A DNA stretch of 64,000 nt, taken from NCBI GenBank assembly GCA_916700875.1, contig CAKAKS010000004.1, positions 17,719,444-17,783,443 of the forward strand. Reading direction: 5' to 3'. The DNA is from Sebastes aleutianus (Eukaryota > Chordata > Actinopteri > Perciformes > Sebastidae). The notes beneath the pieces were generated by a model. It was not told where the DNA came from and ran no database searches. It saw nothing but the letters and a program-made list of their open reading frames with translations. Positions 1-13,000 of this stretch are shown here, piece after piece. Every line of letters begins with the position of its first letter. Within the stretch, counting starts at the first letter, position 1. The position numbers and the translations under genes are program-made.

Positions 1-1212
1 AAACCGCTGGATTTGGACAGGGCACAGAATCATTGAGGTCACCATAATAGAGTGTGACAGCTCCCCTTTTCACATCTATTTGGAAGTAAAATCAAAATTC
101 CTGGGAAAGTGAATCCAGGGAGCAAAGAAATATCTCATAGAGCTTTGGAAACAGCTGTTTAGAGTGAATATTTAATAAGGTGTGGAATACATATTGATAT
201 GCATTGCACCTGCATTCAATTCAAGGAGGAAAAACTGGATACACAAGCTTGTGCATGTACATACAACATGAAAAATGGGTGTTTGGGAGGCTGAAACATC
301 AGGCTTTTAGAAAGTTTAGAAAGCATGTTATAAAAACTGGGCCCTTGCCATTTTTTATTTAAATTGTAAACTACTATAAATATTGACCTTGCATGAAGCA
401 ATAACTGCCCATGACTCAAGGAAGTGCCCGGGAGCTTGCAATACTGTGGATAAATTGCATTTCATATTACTTTTAAAGATAAAAAGGAAAACATTTGCAA
501 GCTCAACATCTTGCCTGTACAATCCCCACAGTCCATTAGAATTCACACACTGTCTTTCATGAGGAAAACCCCTTTACGCTTTCTCAAATTAAAAATCTCA
601 TGGCTGATCCCCTCCATCGCCCTGGCTTTCAGATATTGACCTTGTGCTGCTACAAAATAGCTTCTTCCTCACTGCGGGACCCCATAATGAGCCAATACAA
701 TGAGGCTTCAGTTCACTGCTCACCTCTCTTTGGTGTCTCTCGGGGTCTTTGTTGACGTTTGTCAGCCCAGGAGGAATTTGGGGGTTAGGATTCTGCTGTA
801 GTCTCGCTGTAGACAACAACTCTGACTCCCAGACTTAAGCACGAATGAGGAAAAAACTTGGTCAGAGATAAAAAGGCTTTGACCTTACAGGGAAGAAAAA
901 TCAAAGGAGTGACTTGAATAAAGCTTGAATTGCCAAATTGACCAAGATTTAAAAGAACAAGCATAAATATATGTGGCATATTTGCTGTAGCACTAAAATT
1001 GGAAACCAAGAATAATCATATTTTTTTTAAGATTGACAAATTTTCAGGGTCTGATGCATGCAAAGATTTGTTGTGCTATTAAAATTGCCTAAAATGGCAA
1101 AGGAAGGTGGAATTAAGAGTGTGTTAAACCTGCAGTAGGCAGAATATTTTTGGCATCACTGGGAAAAAATTCCATAATAACCTTTCAGCATATTGTAATT
1201 CAAGTATTCTGA
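1..1212. other. Non-coding flank, no gene recognised
   Basis: AT-rich sequence with no open frame that looks coding, no tRNA-like fold and no clear repeat family. It lies upstream of rbm33. Short open frames here lack splice context and recognisable motifs. Confidence 0.5.
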
Positions 1213-1740
1213 GAGAAAACTAGACTTCTGCACCTCCTCATGGCTCTGTTTTCAGGCTCTAAAAAATCTAACCAATCACAGGTCATTTCAGAGAGAGAGC
1301 GCTCCTATTGGCTGTTCATTCAATGGAGGTTCAAATCTGAATCAATATTCTGTTACTCTAATGCCTATTTCTCACCTCAAATGTTTTCAGAATCATCTTT
1401 TAGTGTACTGCGTAGCTGTAAAATTAGAAAGTTTGCTCCGGCTGGTGGGCGGTGCTTGGTTTTTCCTCAACTGATCTCAACATGGCTGCCAGTAACAGAA
1501 TATTGATTCATATTTGATCAGCGCTGCCTGGTTTGACCGTTTGATCGGAGTTTGTGAGTGATTAACAGCTGCTCAGAGATGGCAAGGCTCCAGCTCGGCT
1601 CTGATTGATTGTTTTCCTCAGGTCTGTGAAATCTTGCTGATGTCATTAGGAGCACAGGAGGACACCGGAGGACACCGGAGGACACCGGAGGACACAGAGG
1701 CACATTATTTTTTTCAGATACCTGTCACGCGCACTACTGT
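1213..1740. repeat. Probable dispersed fish repeat
   Basis: More GC-rich than its surroundings, with a character I associate with dispersed fish elements, including a Cys/Pro-poor open frame with no protein motif. The right part contains a short minisatellite (1657-1695). I cannot place the ends or family from this single copy. Confidence 0.3.
1657..1695. repeat. 10-bp minisatellite, about 3.9 units
   Basis: The unit GGAGGACACC is repeated without change almost four times, then decays into an imperfect copy. Confidence 0.9.
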
Positions 1741-2315
1741 CAGGATATAGTGACCGTTTTATAAAAATTAACTTTTTTAAATCATATTTGCTCCATTTCT
1801 ACCCACTGCTGCTTTAAGTTCTGTCCATACAGATGTGTCAAACTCATGCCACCTCCACACAAAATCTGACTTTTAAACAGAAGATCAGAAACCACATTAG
1901 AGCAACCAGTATTTCTCATCTATCAGCTCTGACTCGTGTCAGTCAACCCTGCATAATGATGATCCCAACCTAACACATGTATAGAGTTGAATGACGTAGA
2001 ACCATCCAGAATGTGCAGATCGCTGTCATATACTTTTTTTTTTTAAATGATTTTTGTATTTATTATCTTGTACTGTATAAAGTCACTAACTATAACTAAC
2101 TATAACACCACTTACAGCAAGGACCATGCAAAATTTGAGTGCAAGGCATTTACTGTATTTGTAGAAAAATATTGTGTTTCCAATTAAGAAAGAAACTCAT
2201 AAGAATAAATATTCATAGCCTACTATTAGTTATACAGGAAGTGGCTTAGACATAATAGGTGTCAGTTTCTTAATGATTTGCCTATTAATGTGGCACATGT
2301 TCATGGATGCAATAC
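1741..2315. other. Non-coding, nothing recognised
   Basis: AT-rich spacer with a T run near 2034-2044. No gene or structured repeat was seen. Confidence 0.4.
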
Positions 2316-2400
2316 TTAAAGGTCCCATATTGTAAAAACTGACATTTTCATGTCTTTTATATTATAAAGCAGGTTTAAGTTCTACATAAGTGCTTTACAT
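2316..2400. mobile_element. Left-end fragment of a TTAA-flanked MITE
   Basis: Starts TTAAAGGTCCCATATT and continues with a stretch closely matching the left part of the full-length copy at 50,706-51,231 (shared ATTATAAAGCAGG block). The match fades near 2400, where LINE-derived sequence begins, so the element is truncated or interrupted. Confidence 0.7.
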
Positions 2401-2593
2401 AAACATTCAAGAACATTGCGACAAAGTGCAAAAGAACATTGAGACATAATTAAAACAGTTATAAAAACATAAAAACATTAAAGATTAGAAAATAAAAACA
2501 AGCTAAAAAATAAAAGCTAGGATCGAACCTAAAATAGAGAATAACACACAAGAGTAAAAGCTGTAGTGCAGTATAAGATCATTAATAAAAGGT

Positions 2594-2803
2594 TTAATAA
2601 AAGGCAGCAGCAAACAGGAAAGTTTTAAGCTTTGATTTAAAAGAGTTGGAGATGGTCCTGCAGTTTTCTGGGAGCTTGTTCCAAATATTTGGTGCATAAA
2701 AACTGAATGCTGCTTCTGCATGTTTAGTTGTGACTCTGGGGACACTAAGCAGACCTGATCCAGATGAACCTGAGAGGTCTGGATGGTTCATAACATAGCA
2801 CAA
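2594..2803 (-). mobile_element. LINE reverse-transcriptase C-terminal fragment
   Basis: The minus-strand frame encodes about 69 residues with the typical tail of fish non-LTR retrotransposon polyproteins: FYAPNIWNKLPENCRT, then a Ser/Lys-rich FKSKLKTFLF. In that family this motif lies at the extreme C-terminus. No catalytic reverse-transcriptase motif is present, so this is a 5'-truncated copy, with its 3' part running toward 2480. Family (L2/Maui/Rex-like) is not resolved. Confidence 0.7.
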
Positions 2804-2835
2804 TATCAGAAATGTATTTTGGCCCTAAACCTTTA

Positions 2836-3118
2836 AATAATAATAATAATAATAATACATTTTATTTAGTGGCGCCTTTCTTGACACCTTACAAGAATCA
2901 ATTACAACATTGACAGATAAAACAATATAAAAACAACAGGACATGACAGAGACATAATTGTACAGACACATAGGATGGGTGATGATGAGTACTAGAGAGA
3001 GTAGGCCAGTTTAAACAGGTGGGTTTTGAGGAGGGATTTGAATGATGTGATATTGTCAGACTGCCGGATGTGTGGGGGGAGTGAGTTCCATAACCTGGGA
3101 GCAGAGCAGCTGAATGCC
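2836..3118 (-). mobile_element. Second LINE 3' fragment with AAT-repeat tail
   Basis: Read on the minus strand, 2998-3117 encodes FSCSAPRLWNSLPPHIR followed by SFKSLLKTHLFK, the same C-terminal retrotransposon signature as the neighbour at 2594-2803 but from a clearly different copy. It is followed by about 140 nt of 3' sequence and ends in an (AAT)n run at 2838-2858, as expected for the tail of a 5'-truncated LINE. Confidence 0.75.
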
Positions 3119-3830
3119 CTTTAGTGCTTTGTTATTTGCATGCAGTTGTGGAGTTTGCAGATTGCATGTCAGATTCATAATGATCCTCCAGTCCAGTGTG
3201 TTTTACTTTTTTTTTTTTTCCGTTACCAAAATGTTGCTATATTGAGCCCTGCATCAGCAGCAGTGGATTCAAACACAAATACATAATGCAAATCACACAA
3301 CTGTTTGTGGTTTCACTGAACAGTGGATTCACAATAGAAACAATGTAAATTCGGCATAGAGTGCAATGGATTCGCAATACATATAATGTAACCTTGCATT
3401 AACCGTTTTCACAGTGTATCAATAGGAGCATATACATACTTCAAATGTATCTTCAGAGTGGATTAAGAACAGCAAATACAGTTATAAACCCAGTGTAAAC
3501 TTGTCACAGTAGATTTAAAAGTGCAAATACAAAATACTGTCAACTATTACCACAAACAGCAGATTTTCAAGAGCAAATACAAAACTAGAATAACACTATC
3601 TCATAAGTAAACTAAACATGGTACAAAGTGAATAAGGCAAAATTAGAGGTGGTGACAACAGTATTTTCAAAGTGGATTTACAAATTAAAAAACAAACGAA
3701 TATCAACCATGCGAAAAAAAGTTTTTCTCTGAGGAATAAACACAGATATGTAAACCTTGTACAAGCTGTCAGTGTGTTTTACCTGAACCTGTCATCAGCT
3801 CTCTGTTGTGCAGCAAACCTATAGGGGGTT
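3119..3830. other. Non-coding, nothing recognised
   Basis: AT-rich sequence with a T15-like run near 3208. No gene was seen. Confidence 0.4.
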
Positions 3831-4048
3831 GAACTGGTGTTTACCACCCACAATGCATCACCGCAGCAAACACAGCTCGGCCATGTTCGGTCGTGAGTGG
3901 AAACCACAGCCTGCCGCATAGAGAGAAGAAGCTGTTCTCTTTGCAATAGTTTCACCTCTTTGTAACCTTACATAATGGTGAAATACTAAAGAATTAAATG
4001 CACTCTATTAGTTTGTAGTCAGACTTTAAGCTGGACGCGCCTTGCACC
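3831..4048 (+). promoter_or_regulatory. rbm33: rbm33 promoter and 5' UTR region
   Basis: The sequence becomes more GC-rich just before the start codon and contains a YY1-like GCCATGTT at 3880-3887. There is no convincing TATA box at a suitable distance, which fits a TATA-less housekeeping promoter. The transcription start cannot be fixed from sequence. The ATG at 4049 is the first codon of a seven-codon open exon ending in a strong GTGAGT donor. Confidence 0.55.
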
Positions 4049-4067
4049 ATGTCAGCCAACACACAAG
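4049..4067 (+). CDS. rbm33: rbm33 coding exon 1
   Basis: Encodes MSANTQ plus one base of the next codon, then GTGAGT. The very short first coding exon differs in sequence from the mammalian N-terminus, but the join to exon 2 gives the conserved DFDFDEYDKPGAERS. Confidence 0.9.
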
Positions 4068-7000
4068 GTGAGTAACGACAGAGGCGTGTTGTCGACAATG
4101 CTAAAGTTAGCTTAGCATTGTAGCTAATGTAGCTAAGCTAACCAGGCTGTGTTGACTGTAGGCCGCATACTAAACCTCTGTTTTTGTAAACTAAAAGATA
4201 AATTAGCTTCACTTTGAGTAAACATTTAACACTCCTTGGTTATAAACATAAATAAAATCAAGTTAAAGCTAACACTAGCATTAGCTTGTGAGCTAACACT
4301 AGCATTCACATGATATAGCGGCTAGCTTATTTTAGCGTAATTTGTGCCATTTATAAAAGTGTTTATTTGCTTATCGACGATTATATCAACTATTATTATC
4401 CACAGCTTATTAACTGTGGGTTAAATTACGAGCTAACTTAAGCTTTTAATGTTTTAATCTAAGTTTCCGGCTGTGTATGCTAACATTGTAAGCTAATTTA
4501 GCTTTGTACCAATCATCATAACATCACTTGAATGACTGATCCAGAGTCTTGCGTCTGGTTTGCCATGTTAAAACTACTCTTGAAGTGTTAACTTTGATAA
4601 AAGTGTGATGTTTTGGGGGGAATAATGTTCTCCATAATGTTTTGGGCTCAAATGCAAGCTAACATTAGCATTTCTGGTAGAAGCTATCCAATTACGCACA
4701 AGGCAATCGTGTTTCTTAGAAAGACTTTAACTTAACAAACGTTGCAGTATCTGACATAACTGGTAGTCATAGTCTTTTATTGTTTGTCCTTGTCGCCAGG
4801 GTTGGGTGCATGGGGACACTAGTATATGACGCAGTTTACGCGGTGCTTTTATTCCACATTTGCGTTTGGGCTGTAGTGACTATCAGAAGGTACTTAGTAT
4901 GATAATTATACTCAAAGTCTATACAGGTGACTTGATGTGGTGAAATACATGCACCAGGCCTGTTTAGCACACATTAGCTCACCAAAAGTGGCACTATTGG
5001 GGAAGAGATACAAGCAAATATGCCTATATAACTAATATCTTACTGTATTGTTCTGTGATTAACAACATATCCAGGCAAGAACATATTCTAATATTTACAT
5101 CATGCATTGGCTTTTCTCTCAAACTCTAAATTAACCAGTTACTGATTACCACCTGAATGCAAACACTTGGTAAATATGGCTTGGTCTTCTGATATTGCTA
5201 AATACTCCCAATTGTTCTGTGATTAACAACATATCCAGGCTGAAAAGCCACTGCATGATGTAAATATTGGAATATTTTCTTGCTTACAGCCTGCATATGT
5301 TGTTAATCACTGAACAATGCAGAAAGATATTAGTTATATGGGCACACTTGCTTGTACCAACATATCAACATATGCAGGCTTGCTTGGTAAATATTGCTTG
5401 GTCTTCTGATATTTTGCCAAATACTCAAATTGTGTCTGCAAAATATCAGAAGACCAAGCAATATTTACAGAGTGTTTGCATTCAGGTGATAATCAGTAAC
5501 TAGTTAATTTAGAGTTTGAGAGAAAAGCCACAATGCATGATGTAAATATTGGAATATTTTCTTGCTTACAGCCTGGATATGTTGTTATGTTGTTACAAGC
5601 AAGTGTGCCCGTATAACTAATATCTTTCTGTATTGTCCTGTGATTAACAACATATACAGGTTGTAAATATTGGAATATTTTCTTGCTTACAGCCTGGATA
5701 TGTTGTTAATCACAGGACAATACAGAAAGATATTAGTTACAAGCAAGTGTGCCCATATAACTAATATCTTTCTGTATTATCCTGTGAAAATACGTGCAAC
5801 AGAAAGATGCATTTCCTAGCTATTTTTGTAATCGGGCAGCTTCATCAGCCTGTTATGTCTGAGTAGGTATTGAGTAACTCAAGAGAGCTTCAAGTGCAGA
5901 GACTGAAATGTTAGACCAACAGTTTTGTGTATGTATGGGGACACCAGTATATGACGCAGTGTTTTATTCCACATTTGCCTTTTGACTTTTTTAATCAGTG
6001 TTTGGGCTGTACTGAATATCAGAAGGTACTTAGCATGATAATTATACTCAAAGTCTATACAGGTGACTTGATGTGGTGAAATACATGCACCAGGCCTGTT
6101 TAGCACACATTATCTCACCAAAAGTGGCATTACTGGGGAAGAGATACAAGCAAATATGCCTATATAACTAATATCTTACTGTATTGTCCTGTGATTAACA
6201 ACATGTCCAGGCTGAAAAGCCACTGCATGATGTAAATATTGAAATATTTTCTTGCTTACAGCCTGGATATGTTGTTAATCACAGAACAATGCAGAAAGAT
6301 ATTAGTTATATGGGCACACTTGCTTGTAACAACATAACAACATATCCAGGCTGTGATTAACAACATATGCAGGCTGTAAGCAAGAAAATATTCCAATATT
6401 TACATCATGCAGTGGCTTTTCTCTCAAACTCTAAATTAACCAGTTACTGATTATCACCTGAATGCAAACACTCGGTAAATATTGCTTGTTCTTCTGATAT
6501 TTTGCAGACAAAACTGGAGTATTAGGCAAAATATCAGAAGACAAAGCCATATTTACCAACTGATTGCAACTGGTTAATTACAAGTTTGAGAGAAAAGCCA
6601 CTGCATGATGTAAATATTGGAATATTTTCTTGCTTACAGCCTGGATATGTTGTTAACCACAGGACAATACAGAAAGATATTAGTTACAAGCAAGTGTGCC
6701 CATATAACTAATATCTTTCTGTATTGTTCTGTGATTAACAACATATGCAGGCTGTAAGCAAGATTCCAATATTTACATCATGCAGTGGCTTTTCTCTAAA
6801 ACTCTAAATTAACCAGTTACTGATTATCACCTGAATGCTAGAACTTGGTAAATATGGCTTGGTCTACTCCAATTTTGTCAGCAAAATACGTGCAACAGAA
6901 GGATGCATTTCCTAGCTATTTTTGTAATGGGGCAGCTTCATCAGCCTGTTATGTCTGAGTAGGTATTGAGTAACTCAAGAGAGCTTCAAGTACAGAGACT

Positions 7001-10000
7001 GAAATGTTAGACCAACAGTTTTGTGTATGTATGGGGGACACCAGTATATGATGCAGTTTACTTGGTGTTTTTATTCCACATTTGCCTTTTGACTTTTTTA
7101 ATCAGCGTTTGGGCTGTAGTGACTATCAGAAGGTACTTAGCATGTCAATTATACTCCAAGTCTATACAGGTGACTTGATGTGGTGAAATACATGCACCAG
7201 GCCTGTTTAGCACACATTATCTCACCAAAAGTGGCATAACTGGGGAAGAGTTACAAGCAAATATGCCCATATAACTAATATCTTTCTGTATTGTTCTGTG
7301 ATTAACAACATATCCAGGCAAGAAAATATTCCAATATTTACATCATGCAGTGGCTTTTCTCTCAAACTCTAAATTAACAAGTTACTGATTATCACCTGAA
7401 TGCAAACACTTGGTAAATATGGCTTGGTCTTCTGATATTTGCCAAATACTCCCAATTTTGTCTGCAAAATACGTGCAACAGAAGGATACATTTCCTAGCT
7501 ATTTTTGTAACGGGGCAGCTTCATCAGCCTGTCATGTCTGAGTAGGTATTGAGTAACTCAAGAGAGCTTCAAGTGCAGAGACTGAAATGTTAGACCAACA
7601 GTTTTAAACTTAATCTTGGCCAGATCCACAACCTTATTTTGAAGCCAGTAATATGTCTGTTTCATGGAAGACATGTCGTAGCAGCAGAAAAGCGCAGGTC
7701 TAAATAATAAAATTAATAATGGCTTAATTTTATTTAGTTGCTTTGGTTTCAGGCATCTGGTATTGTGCATGCTGGCTCACTGTCACAGTGTCATAGCTTA
7801 AAATCTCAGGATGCTTTCTGTAGAAACCTGCATGCCGTCTCCTATGTGGGTGTACGTGCACTGTCACAACAGTTATTGTGTACATACTCGCACAAGCCTC
7901 ACTCTTGTCCATGTGGGTGCTGTGGACAAATCTATAGCAAGCACACGGTAGAAGAAGAAAGCAGGAAAAGCTGTATGTGAAGGTTCTTTATTAAAACTTT
8001 TTTACAGTGGCTTTTTTGCCACTGTGCTTGTGTGTTGTATTCTACTTGCTTCCTTCTTCTCGTCTTTATAACGTTGGTTATCTGATTATCTGTGTGTTTT
8101 TGAAGGATGCAGATGAGGAAGTGAATTAACCAATCATTAAAGCCTTGTTTATTCTTGCGCAAGACACGTGGCATGCAAGGTGCAAGCACGCACAAAAGCG
8201 TTTATGCTCCGTGCTGTGTTTGTTGTAGTATTCTCCAAAACGCCAAGGGGAGCTTACAAACAAAACATTCTGTGAAGAAGCAAGACAAGAGTTACTGGAA
8301 GATTATATCAGATCATATCTCATATAAAATATTCATGGACATACTTTATCACCTTTATACAATCCCTGTAAAAAAAGGAGTCAATTATTTAGAACAACAA
8401 ATGTATTATAATGAAACAAAGGTTAATAGGTTCAATATCCTGAAAACGATTTGATTTGGCTTGTAAAATATTTATTCAAATGTAGATTTTTAAGATCCCC
8501 TTTTTAATCGCTTTTAAAACGAATAGGTCATCTTTCTAAACTCCTGAGATATTTATAGTAAAAATAATTTAATTATTTTACTTCTTAATTTAAACAATTC
8601 AATTTTTTTTTCAGTATTTGTGGCACTCATGTCTGAAAAGCCCTGCACGCAGTGGGTGCCTAGTGAGGATCACAACCAAGAGCTACAACCCCTTGCAGAG
8701 CCATCATGCTTTACGCAAAATACATGTAATTTTTGGCTCGTGCACCCTCGTGCTGGGGACAATATGGCAGCATAAACCTTGTTTAACCGGGAGCTGTGTG
8801 CAGTATGCAATTGCGGAGGTTTGCGGGTGCCCATACGTGTTTGCAGAGCCTAGCACGAGAAGCTACAGGCCTTACTGTGACATTTGAATAGAATGAAGCT
8901 GTTGTTAATGGTGGTAATAACACTTGTTTTTCCAACTATGACAAGTCAAGCTGTGAATAAGGCCTATGTCCAGATGCAAGCAGACCCAGGATATAAACTG
9001 AGGAATTAAATCACAAAGCCAGTGTCTCTCCAATCAGCTTTGTTAGGGCAAATGGTGCAGAGTTATTGTCGGACCCATCCTAGATATACATTTTTTTTAG
9101 GTTGTTACTGCTTACAATAACAAACTGTTATTATATGAAATATCTTCTTGGGGAATGTCTGTGGTGTCATCTTTCTGGTTATTCCTCACATTTTTTCTTG
9201 GAAGACGTGTGACTCTGAGGGAATTGAGGGTTGCCCTTTGCCTGATCTTTTCTCCCAGTATCTGCGCTCCCTTTGGTAGAGCCAGTGTGCCAAATATTAT
9301 GTTGTGGCAAGATTGGGAAAACCTATTAAAACTGAGTGCATGGGAAACATGAGGCAGAAGGATTGTTGTTGATTTGTATCAGCTGATGATCAAACAGCAG
9401 CAGGAGGTGTGGCAGGTGCTGTGATAACAAATTCTTATTGAGGATTAAGTTGATAACTAGAAACAGATAAATATCTGGTTGAATTCTGAACACTTAAACC
9501 TATACAACTATACTTTAGTAAAAAACTTTAGTTTCATGTATAATAAATAATACAATACCTTTCTATTTGGATTCAGCCATGAGAAAGATGAGTTTACTTG
9601 TCTCTACTGTATACCATGCTGTTGGTATACAGGCATTTGTGTACTTGCTGCACGAGTTGTTGATTCAGCTTGGCATGAGGGGCATGGCAATCTGAATCAA
9701 CAATTTGGTGTGCTAATATTCTCGGTACATTTCGAATTGTGCAAGCCAGTAGGACAGACTGATATCAAGCTTTGAGGATGGTGAATATTATTAGCATAGT
9801 CCATTGCTCTGTAAACAAAATTGCTTTTCTTTTGCAGATTTTGACTTTGATGAATATGACAAACCTGGTGCTGAGCGGTCACGCAGGAGGAGAGGTGAAG
9901 ATGACGATCTAGAGAGGTAACTCATCTTCTCAAGTTCTAATTTCTCTACAAGAAGAGTACTGTAATGTATGAGATTCACACCCTGCTAAGGTAGTCAAAT

Positions 10001-13000
10001 TCAAGAGGGGTTGAATGCAGCATAATAATCTTATTTTCCCACAAACAAAACATCCCTATACTGTGAAAACCATGCATCTACAAAACATCAACTTTTTAGG
10101 TTTTAAGAAAAACAACTCTGTTTTTTCAGCTTTCTGACATTTTTTCAGATAATTCAATGAATGCCATAATGTATTTAGCTTAAGAAGTAGTAGTAGTAAT
10201 AATTTTCTCATCCTTTAAAGGAATGCTGAATCCTTCAGTTTATTTTTACCCATATGTACTAACTACTAATACACAAATTACTTCGTAAGGTCACAAAAAT
10301 AGGGTTTTAGCAGAATAACAGCGACAGAGACAGTGATGAACACTTAAATCAGTCATACACAGTCAATAACCCTCTAACACCAAAATATCTGCTGTTGCTG
10401 TTATAGATTATAATTGACAGTCTTTAATGCACATTTTTTTTACCCTTTGTTTTGGTCTTTGGGTACTGTTTAACAGTTGAGAGTGGTCACACACAAAGAA
10501 AGCACTTGATATACCTCCCTGGGACGTATAGTGAAAACAAGCACTTTATTATTGTAGAAAAACATTATTTGTGAATAGAAATAACACTCTGCACTATTAT
10601 CTGACTCCGCTAACCTGTTATTGGTTGTTGTTTTTCCCTAAAAGTGATTTGGAAGAGGATTTGTTGGGGGAGGATTGGCTGTCAGGAAAAAAGGTAAGAT
10701 AATACAAACTCTCACACTTTTGTTTATGTTGATTTGGTGCCAGAAAAACACTTGGCTTGTCAGTGTGGTTTCTCTGCTTACAAGCAGGAAACGGAAAATA
10801 ATGTCCAAAACATTGAGTGTTGGTGTTGGTAGAACATTTAGAAAATAGAAGTGGACAGTTGACTTGGAGCAGGTGGCTCCTCCGCGGGGGGATCTGTTGA
10901 TGTGAACCAGGAGGAAGTACAGTGGACAAAAAAGAGCTGTGTTGACCTGCCCAGATTGCCTTCACCACATGGGAATAGAGCATCCTTTGGGGTTGGAGGT
11001 GGTCCCCTGCCCCCACGCCTCACACACGGACAAACACACAACTGAGGAAGAGTAAAATAGTATTTTAAAGCACACCATAATGTTTATTTTATTTGTGTTT
11101 TAGAATCCCTCAGAAATGTCAGATGAAGAGCTGAATGATGACCTTCTACAAAGTGATGAGGAAGATGTAAATATAAGGTAAGCTAATGACATAAGTGTGT
11201 GACAAGTTTTTTTTAATGATTTCATTTATAAAGTTAACAAAGCTAAGATCCAAATTTTGCACATTTTACCATCATACTTCATTTCTGTTTTCTGCTAAGT
11301 CCCAATGTTTGTTTGTTTTCAGCGGTCAGGGTGTGAGCCTCAATGCCACATACAGCTTGGGCGCATCCTATGGCCAGCAGGAAAACACGCAGGAAGCAGA
11401 CTACACAGATGACGTTGTGAACCTGGGTGCAGAAGGGGATGTAGGAGGGGAGCGTTACCAGCAAGAGGGGGTAGAGGTGTACACACAGGAATACAGCCAA
11501 GACAACAACACAGAGATGCCTGAAGACCAAATGGATTACACCGGAGAGCTAGCTGAGGGTGACGATGGCTACCAGGATGAAGTGCTAGACATCCAAATCA
11601 ATGAGCCCTTAGATGGTGAATTTCAAGTGAGTTCTCACATTTGCTTACTCACACATAAAAAGCTTGCGGTTGCACACACAAACACACACACACACATACA
11701 TCCTCCCACTCCCCTTTCTATCCAACTCTATTGTATCCAAGAGATGATATCAGTTTTCTTGTCTCGGTAAGGGGACAGTCAGGATTGAAAATCTATTCAG
11801 GAGAAGGAGATGTTGGTTGGCGTTTTTGGGCAGGAGAGGATTAGATTCATTATCACTTCCTGCCAGTTAATTTCTCCATCTTGCTGACAAAGTTTGTGTT
11901 GACAGCTTGTTTGGCATGAGGTAATGCTCTGCTGTCGCCTCCAAATCCCCATGCCATTGTGACCTTGGGCCCTGTATCTTTGGGGGAGTAAGGAGCTGCT
12001 TTGTGTCGGGGAGATGTGCTGCCAATCGGCGGAGGTTAATGTGGGGGGCTTTTATCTCAGGCTTTAGACTGGATCTGATAAAGTCTCATGCAGGTGAAAA
12101 GATTATTGACCTTCCTGAGGACACCCCATACAGTTTTCTAATGATTGATGCGAGTTTCCCTTTTATTCGTTTCCCTTCCCTCTTAGCCAGGACTAAGAGG
12201 ATCAAAGATAAGACCAGATCCATGTGCAAATGTCCGTTATGGTCCATTTACCAAGGTGTGATGGTGTTTGGCATCTGACAGAGATATATTGGCCTACCTC
12301 CTTTCTCCAAACAAAGATAAGACGTTGACCTTCTTACTGAGGGTGTGCGGCACTAGTGGATTCCTATTTTGGATGTGTATTTGTATTATGTGTATGCGTA
12401 ATAACTGTTTACAAGGTCACTAAACAGCCTGGCCGTGACATTTTGCTCACCATGGTATTCATTGAGTACTATGTGGAACAGTTTAAAGGATTAAGCTGTT
12501 GTGTTCCCTTGGGGCGGCCTGTCCATCCGTCTGGTTTGCTGAAAGTGTTTTTTTTCCTGCATTAAATATGTGCTGCTGTTTGGCAGGTTAATGGAGCGCA
12601 ACACCAAACACCATGGTGTGACCTACAGTCTGACCTTATTTAGCGATGAGTTTTTGTTAGAGGGTTTTATTCAGATAGAATGACTAGCAACTCCCATATA
12701 GGGCCGCAACTAACGATTATTTTCATTGTCGATTAATCTGTCGATTATTTTCTCAGTTAATGGATCAGTTGTTTGATCTATAAAATGGTGAAAATGTTGA
12801 TTAGTGTTTCCCAAAGCCCAAGATGACGTCCTCAAATGTCTTGTTTTGTCCACAACTCAAAGATATTCAGTTTACTGTCATAGAGGAGTAAAGATTCACA
12901 TATATATATATATATTATATTCACATTTAAGAAGCTGGAATCAGAGAATTTGACTTATTTTTTGTTAAAAAATGATTAAACCCAATTAATTCATTATCAA

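Noticed and set aside
4812..7612. CRISPR-like array
   Set aside because: Repeats are long, mixed in orientation and without uniform spacers, and the DNA is vertebrate.
8155..8887. Open frames of ~90-100 codons in rbm33 intron 1
   Set aside because: Cys/Ser/His-rich random-like translations with no splice sites tying them to rbm33 and no recognised domain.
11195..11322. 5' extension of the rbm33 exon 5 open frame
   Set aside because: An intronic read-through; the TTTTCAG acceptor at 11,322 and the conserved protein start show the true exon edge.
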